Positions 42,425-45,938 of a stretch of DNA of 45,938 nucleotides are shown piece by piece. The notes under the pieces were generated by a model. It had not been told where the DNA came from. It ran no database searches and saw only the letters and a list, made by a program, of their open reading frames with translations. The position numbers and the translations under genes are program-made. The DNA lies in contig JAUIKE010000052.1 of assembly GCA_030430845.1 (NCBI GenBank), positions 1 to 45,938 of the forward strand, in the 5' to 3' direction. Each line of letters opens with the position of its first letter. Within the stretch, counting starts at the first letter, position 1. This DNA is from Bacteroidia bacterium (GTDB taxonomy: Bacteria > Bacteroidota > Bacteroidia > Chitinophagales > Saprospiraceae).

Positions 42425-43534
42425 GTGAAAAAGAAAATAGCAGTATTACCAGGTGACGGCATCGGGCCGGAAGTCATCGAGCAAGCCATCAAAGTATTAG
42501 ATGCCATTGGGGATCGATTCAATCATCAGTTTGAATATTGTTTTGCAGATGTTGGTGGCGTAGCCATTGATAAAACCGGCAATCCTTTACCTGACGAAAC
42601 CCTGGAAACATGTTTGAACACCGATGCCGTACTTTTCGGCGCCATCGGCCACCCCAAATTTGACAATGACCCTTCTTTAAAGGTGCGGCCTGAACAGGGT
42701 TTGCTCAGAATGCGAAAAGAACTAGGCCTTTTTGCCAATATCCGGCCTGTTACCACCTATAAAAAACTACTTCACCTCTCCCCACTTAAAGAAGATAAAG
42801 TTGCCGGGGTTGACCTGGTCATCTACCGCGAGCTCACCAGCGGTATTTATTTTGGGGAAAGAGGAACTTCGGAGAATTCAGCTTTTGACACCTGTTTTTA
42901 CACAGTAGAAGAAATTGAGCGCATTGCTCATGCGGCGTTCCAGGCAGCTATGAAACGTCGTAAAATCCTTACTTTGGTTGATAAGGCCAACGTACTAGAT
43001 ACCTCCCGCTTGTGGAGAAGTCGCGTACAAAAAATGGCTGCGGAATACCCGGAAGTGACACTCAACTTTATGTATGTCGATAATGCGGCCATGCAGTTGA
43101 TCCAGTATCCAAAGCAGTTTGATGTGGTCCTGACTTCCAATATGTTCGGAGATATCCTCTCCGACGAAGCCAGCGTGCTGACCGGCTCTATGGGATTACT
43201 TCCTTCGGCATCTATCGGGCTGAAAACCTCTGTTTTTGAACCCATCCACGGTTCTTTCCCACAGGCAGCCGGCGAAGATGTAGCCAACCCGATGGCTGCC
43301 ATTCTTTCTGCGGCTATGATGCTAGACGAATTCGGCCTACAAAAAGAAGCCCGGATCATCCGGACTACCATCAAGCATGTGCTTGAAAAAGGGATCGGTA
43401 CGCCGGAATTGAATGCCCGGATCACCCTTTCCTGCTCTCAGGTAGGTGATATGCTGGCCCACCTGATCGCAGAAGATATTTCGCTGGATATTGGAGAAGA
43501 TCGATTGGCAGAGAAGATTTCCACCATCATTTAG
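42425..43534 (+). CDS. leuB: 3-isopropylmalate dehydrogenase
   Basis: NAD-dependent oxidative decarboxylation of 3-isopropylmalate to 2-oxoisocaproate, 369 aa. It starts at GTG (42425-42427), directly giving KKKIAVLPGDGIGPEVIEQA. Substrate and cofactor motifs are complete: RPEQGLLRMRKELGLFANIRPV, ELTSGIYFGERG, DKANVLDTSRLWR, VDNAAMQLIQYPKQFDVVLTSNMFGDILSDEASVLTGSMGLLPSAS and EPIHGSFPQAAGEDVANPMAAILSAAMML. It is the last leu gene; the leuD-leuB gap of 86 bp holds a hairpin. No ilv genes are in the window. Confidence 0.97.
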   Translation: MKKKIAVLPGDGIGPEVIEQAIKVLDAIGDRFNHQFEYCFADVGGVAIDKTGNPLPDETLETCLNTDAVLFGAIGHPKFDNDPSLKVRPEQGLLRMRKELGLFANIRPVTTYKKLLHLSPLKEDKVAGVDLVIYRELTSGIYFGERGTSENSAFDTCFYTVEEIERIAHAAFQAAMKRRKILTLVDKANVLDTSRLWRSRVQKMAAEYPEVTLNFMYVDNAAMQLIQYPKQFDVVLTSNMFGDILSDEASVLTGSMGLLPSASIGLKTSVFEPIHGSFPQAAGEDVANPMAAILSAAMMLDEFGLQKEARIIRTTIKHVLEKGIGTPELNARITLSCSQVGDMLAHLIAEDISLDIGEDRLAEKISTII

Positions 43535-43605
43535 TTTTTGGTGGGCAGTAGGACCTAGCACTCATTACTGATATTATTTTACCGCCTGAAGGCGAAAAAT
43601 GTTTA

Positions 43606-43648
43606 AGTAATAATTATCCGCCGCCGCTAGCGGTGGATAATTATTACT
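43606..43648 (+). terminator. Terminator hairpin after leuB
   Basis: Arms AGTAATAATTATCC (43606-43619) and GGATAATTATTACT (43635-43648) pair perfectly. Inside them CCGC-TA-GCGG forms the tip, with a three-base bulge (GCC) on the left. It lies about 70 bp after the leuB stop codon and probably ends the leu transcript. Confidence 0.7.
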
Positions 43649-43735
43649 ATTCAATACACGATTCTGGAGCCCAGCAAAAACTATTTTTACTTGGCTATAT
43701 TCTTAAGTTCAAATTATAAACGATTTGAGAAATTC

Positions 43736-43766
43736 GAAGTAGTCCTAAAGGGCTGCTTCTTTTTTT
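43736..43766 (+). terminator. Intrinsic terminator just upstream of the recQ-like gene
   Basis: GAAGTAGTCC (43736-43745) pairs with GGGCTGCTTC (43750-43759), including two G-T wobbles, with loop TAAA. Seven T residues follow (43760-43766). This is the most classical Rho-independent terminator in the window, yet it ends only 10 bp before the apparent start of the recQ-like ORF on the same strand. Confidence 0.6.
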
Positions 43767-43776
43767 CGCAAACAAT

Positions 43777-45723
43777 TTGTTGCAAAAAAGCTTCCAGCTG
43801 ATTAACTTATGGTCAAAAGGAAGCAATTTGGAACAAACGCTCGACATACTGCAACATTACTGGGGGTATCCCTCCTTTCGGCCTTTGCAGGAAGATATTA
43901 TCCAGTCAGTCCTCGACGGAAAGGACACCCTAGCCCTGATGCCTACCGGCGGCGGAAAATCCATTTGCTTCCAGGTACCTACCCTTGCTCAGGATGGTAT
44001 GTGCCTGGTCATCACGCCCCTAATCGCCCTGATGAAAGATCAGGTCGAGCAGCTCAAAAATCGAGGGATCAGCGCCGAGGCCATCTACTCCGGCATGCAT
44101 TACAAAGCCATTGACCGAATGTTGGACAATGCCTGCCAGGGCCACTACAAGTTTTTGTACATCTCTCCCGAACGACTTTTTACCGAATTATTTTCTGCTC
44201 GTTTGCCTCAAATGCCGGTACGCTTATTGGCGGTCGACGAAGCACACTGTATCTCGCAATGGGGCTACGATTTCCGGCCTGCATATTTACAGATTGGTGA
44301 GATCCGGGAGGTACTGCCCCGTGTACCGGTACTGGCGCTGACGGCCACGGCTACGCCAAAAGTAGTAGAAGACATACAGGAAAAACTCTTGTTTCGCGAA
44401 AACAATGTTTTCAAAAAAAGTTTCGAACGGAAAAACCTCTCCTACGCTGTCCTCGAAGAGAACAACAAACACTCCAGGATCATTGAGCTGTTACAAAAAA
44501 TCCCCGGCTCGGGTATCATCTATGTACGCAACCGCCGTAAAACCAGAGAAATTGCCCAGTCACTGAGGTACCATAACATCTCGGCCGACTTTTACCATGC
44601 CGGCCTTGACATGGAGGAGCGTTCCGAAAAACAGGACAAATGGATCAGGAACGAGATACGGGTCATGGTCTCCACCAACGCTTTTGGGATGGGCATTGAT
44701 AAAGCCGACGTCCGGCTGGTTGTACATTGGGAACTCCCCGACGGGCTGGAGGCCTATTACCAGGAAGCCGGCCGGGCCGGCCGGGATGAAAAGCGCTCCT
44801 TTGCCGTACTCCTGTACAACGAATCAGACCGCAAACGAATGGAGGAGCAATATGAACAATCTTTTCCTTCGTTAAAGGACGTCCAGCGCGTTTACCGTGC
44901 CATCGGCAGTTATCTCCAACTGGCGGTAGGTGGAGGCAAAGGCCAAAGCTATGATTTTGAGCTCGTCAACTTTTCCCAAAACTTCAAAATGAAACCGGTG
45001 GAAGTGCTCAATGCACTGAAAATACTGGAACAAGCGGGTTGGATCTCGCTTAGTGAGGCCATTTTTCATCCTTCGACTTTAAAGATCCTGGCCGGCAGGG
45101 AAGCCCTTTACGATTACGGCATTCGGAACCCTAAAATGGATACCATCATCAAAACCATATTGAGGTCATATCAAGGTGCCGCCAGTCAGGAAGTCTATCT
45201 GAAAGAACACCGCCTGGCCCGTTTTTTAAAAATACCTCAGCTACATTTACAAAATGCGCTAAGCAAAATGGCCCAGGCCGGCATCATTCAGTATCAGCCA
45301 CAAAAAGATCAGCCGCAGCTCACTTTTTTAAAAGACAGAGTGCCGGTAGAAGACATCACCATCGACCTGAAATTGCTGCGTTTTCGCAAAAAAGAAGCCA
45401 AGAGACGGCTCGAACGAGCTTTCCAATATGCAGAGATCCCCATTTGCCGGAGCCAACAGTTATTAAAGTACTTCGGGCAGCGAAACCCACCCAAATGCGG
45501 TCAGTGTGATGTATGCCGCGGGAAAGCCAGTCATGTGATATCCGAGCATGACTTCAAGGAATTTCAGCATGAAATCCTAAGCTTATTAGAGGATGCCCCA
45601 TTGAGTATCCAGGAGTTGATCCGCCAATTTCCGGCTGAGCACCGCGAACATGTCTTAACCGTCACTCAATTTTTGATCGACGAAGAGAAAATAAAGAGTG
45701 AAGATGGAAAGCTTTTCGTCTAG
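43777..45723 (+). CDS. recQ: RecQ-family ATP-dependent DNA helicase
   Basis: 3'-5' superfamily 2 DNA helicase of up to 648 aa. Helicase motifs in order: Q motif region (YPSFRPLQEDIIQSVLDGKD), Walker A LMPTGGGKS (Lys61), AVDEAHCISQWG, LALTATATPKVV, IIYVRNRRKT, VSTNAFGMGIDKADVRLVVHW and QEAGRAGRDEK. A zinc-binding region follows, with cysteines in ICRSQQLLKYFGQRNPPKCGQCDVC, then a short winged-helix-like tail. No HRDC domain is seen. It is the shorter Bacteroidota type, which often coexists with a longer RecQ, so the gene symbol is by family only. No in-frame ATG exists before the helicase core: the start must be TTG at 43777 or, better matching family N-termini, TTG at 43828 (EQTLDILQHYWG). 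Confidence 0.9.
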   Translation: MLQKSFQLINLWSKGSNLEQTLDILQHYWGYPSFRPLQEDIIQSVLDGKDTLALMPTGGGKSICFQVPTLAQDGMCLVITPLIALMKDQVEQLKNRGISAEAIYSGMHYKAIDRMLDNACQGHYKFLYISPERLFTELFSARLPQMPVRLLAVDEAHCISQWGYDFRPAYLQIGEIREVLPRVPVLALTATATPKVVEDIQEKLLFRENNVFKKSFERKNLSYAVLEENNKHSRIIELLQKIPGSGIIYVRNRRKTREIAQSLRYHNISADFYHAGLDMEERSEKQDKWIRNEIRVMVSTNAFGMGIDKADVRLVVHWELPDGLEAYYQEAGRAGRDEKRSFAVLLYNESDRKRMEEQYEQSFPSLKDVQRVYRAIGSYLQLAVGGGKGQSYDFELVNFSQNFKMKPVEVLNALKILEQAGWISLSEAIFHPSTLKILAGREALYDYGIRNPKMDTIIKTILRSYQGAASQEVYLKEHRLARFLKIPQLHLQNALSKMAQAGIIQYQPQKDQPQLTFLKDRVPVEDITIDLKLLRFRKKEAKRRLERAFQYAEIPICRSQQLLKYFGQRNPPKCGQCDVCRGKASHVISEHDFKEFQHEILSLLEDAPLSIQELIRQFPAEHREHVLTVTQFLIDEEKIKSEDGKLFV

Positions 45724-45756
45724 ACTTATAAAGGACAGCAAGCTTCAGCTTGCCGG

Positions 45757-45855
45757 AGGGGTTGTGTAAAAACTCGTTCCTCATTTTTACCAACCCCATT
45801 AAATTTTATTTAGGAGGTCGTTTTAAGAAAAAAACTTTGTTTTTTTCTTAAAACG
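45757..45855. repeat. Interspersed multi-hairpin repeat, copy 3 (truncated)
   Basis: The left half of the repeat is present: AGGGGTTGTGTAAAAACTCG at the start, its self-complementary partner (TTTTTACCAACCCC), the spacer ATTAAATTTTATTTAGGAGGT, and the central hairpin (45819-45835 against 45839-45855, loop TTT). The right half (AAGAATATTATTGG... and the right inverted end) is missing; sequence diverges at GGCATG. It follows the recQ stop codon by 33 bp and could serve as its terminator. A small hairpin (GCAAGCT-TC-AGCTTGC, 45738-45753) precedes it. Confidence 0.8.
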
Positions 45856-45920
45856 GGCATGTTTCACATGCTGCCAAAAGTAGTTGACACTTTTTTTAAC
45901 TCTCAAACACAAAAAGCCCA

Positions 45921-45938
45921 TTTATCCCAAGGGATAAA
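45921..45938. terminator. Hairpin cut by the right window edge
   Basis: TTTATCCC (45921-45928) pairs with GGGATAAA (45931-45938) around AA. The left arm continues outward as AAAAAGCCCA, so the right arm probably continues beyond the window with the complement. It would be another long terminator. The preceding 45856-45920 stretch shows no gene. Confidence 0.45.

Noticed and set aside
1..45938. CRISPR arrays, tRNAs, rRNAs, phage or plasmid genes
   Set aside because: None was seen on reading both strands; the repeats present are not regularly spaced direct repeats.

Overview
The window reads as chromosomal DNA of a free-living Bacteroidota species, most likely Saprospiria-like (inference). The basis is type IX secretion (T9SS) sorting domains, an Oar-type TonB-dependent receptor, a TPR/AraC hybrid two-component protein, starts without clear Shine-Dalgarno sequences, and promoters matching the Bacteroidota TTTG-N19-TANNTTTG pattern. 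No tRNA, rRNA, CRISPR array, prophage or intact insertion sequence was seen.

Layout. 1-9 kb: an Oar-like receptor cut by the left edge, a subtilase lipoprotein, a divergent pyruvate-kinase-like protein behind an array of ACATGACATGTC motifs, and a penicillin-acylase-type Ntn hydrolase. 9-16 kb: an operon of LytS kinase, LytTR regulator and S41 peptidase-like protein, divergent from a DUF5916 outer-membrane protein; then a non-coding 545-bp element bounded by perfect 30-bp inverted repeats. 16-20 kb: a small outer-membrane protein, a TPM-domain lipoprotein, a VOC / DGPF / ECF42-type sigma factor module, and a convergent MerR-TipAS regulator. 20-35 kb: an M1 metallopeptidase, a T9SS-secreted GH13 amylase, another T9SS-exported protein, a hybrid sensor/regulator, a GH20 hexosaminidase lipoprotein and a sodium:solute symporter. 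Together these look like a loose glycan- and peptide-degradation neighbourhood. 35-46 kb: a GNAT-nitrilase fusion, an unrecognised 517-aa protein divergent from leuA, the leucine genes leuA-leuC-leuD-leuB, and a RecQ-type helicase.

Two non-coding themes stand out. First, many intergenic gaps hold a long perfect or near-perfect inverted repeat of 16-30 bp per arm. Some have no loop, several swallow a stop codon, and two sit inside the leu cluster. Second, a multi-hairpin repeat family occurs three times in the same orientation (20254, 35398, 45757), with ends GGGGTTGTGTAAAAA / TTTTTACACAACCCC; the third copy is truncated. These repeats, the operator array before the pyruvate-kinase-like gene, and the 545-bp element are the least explained parts of the window.
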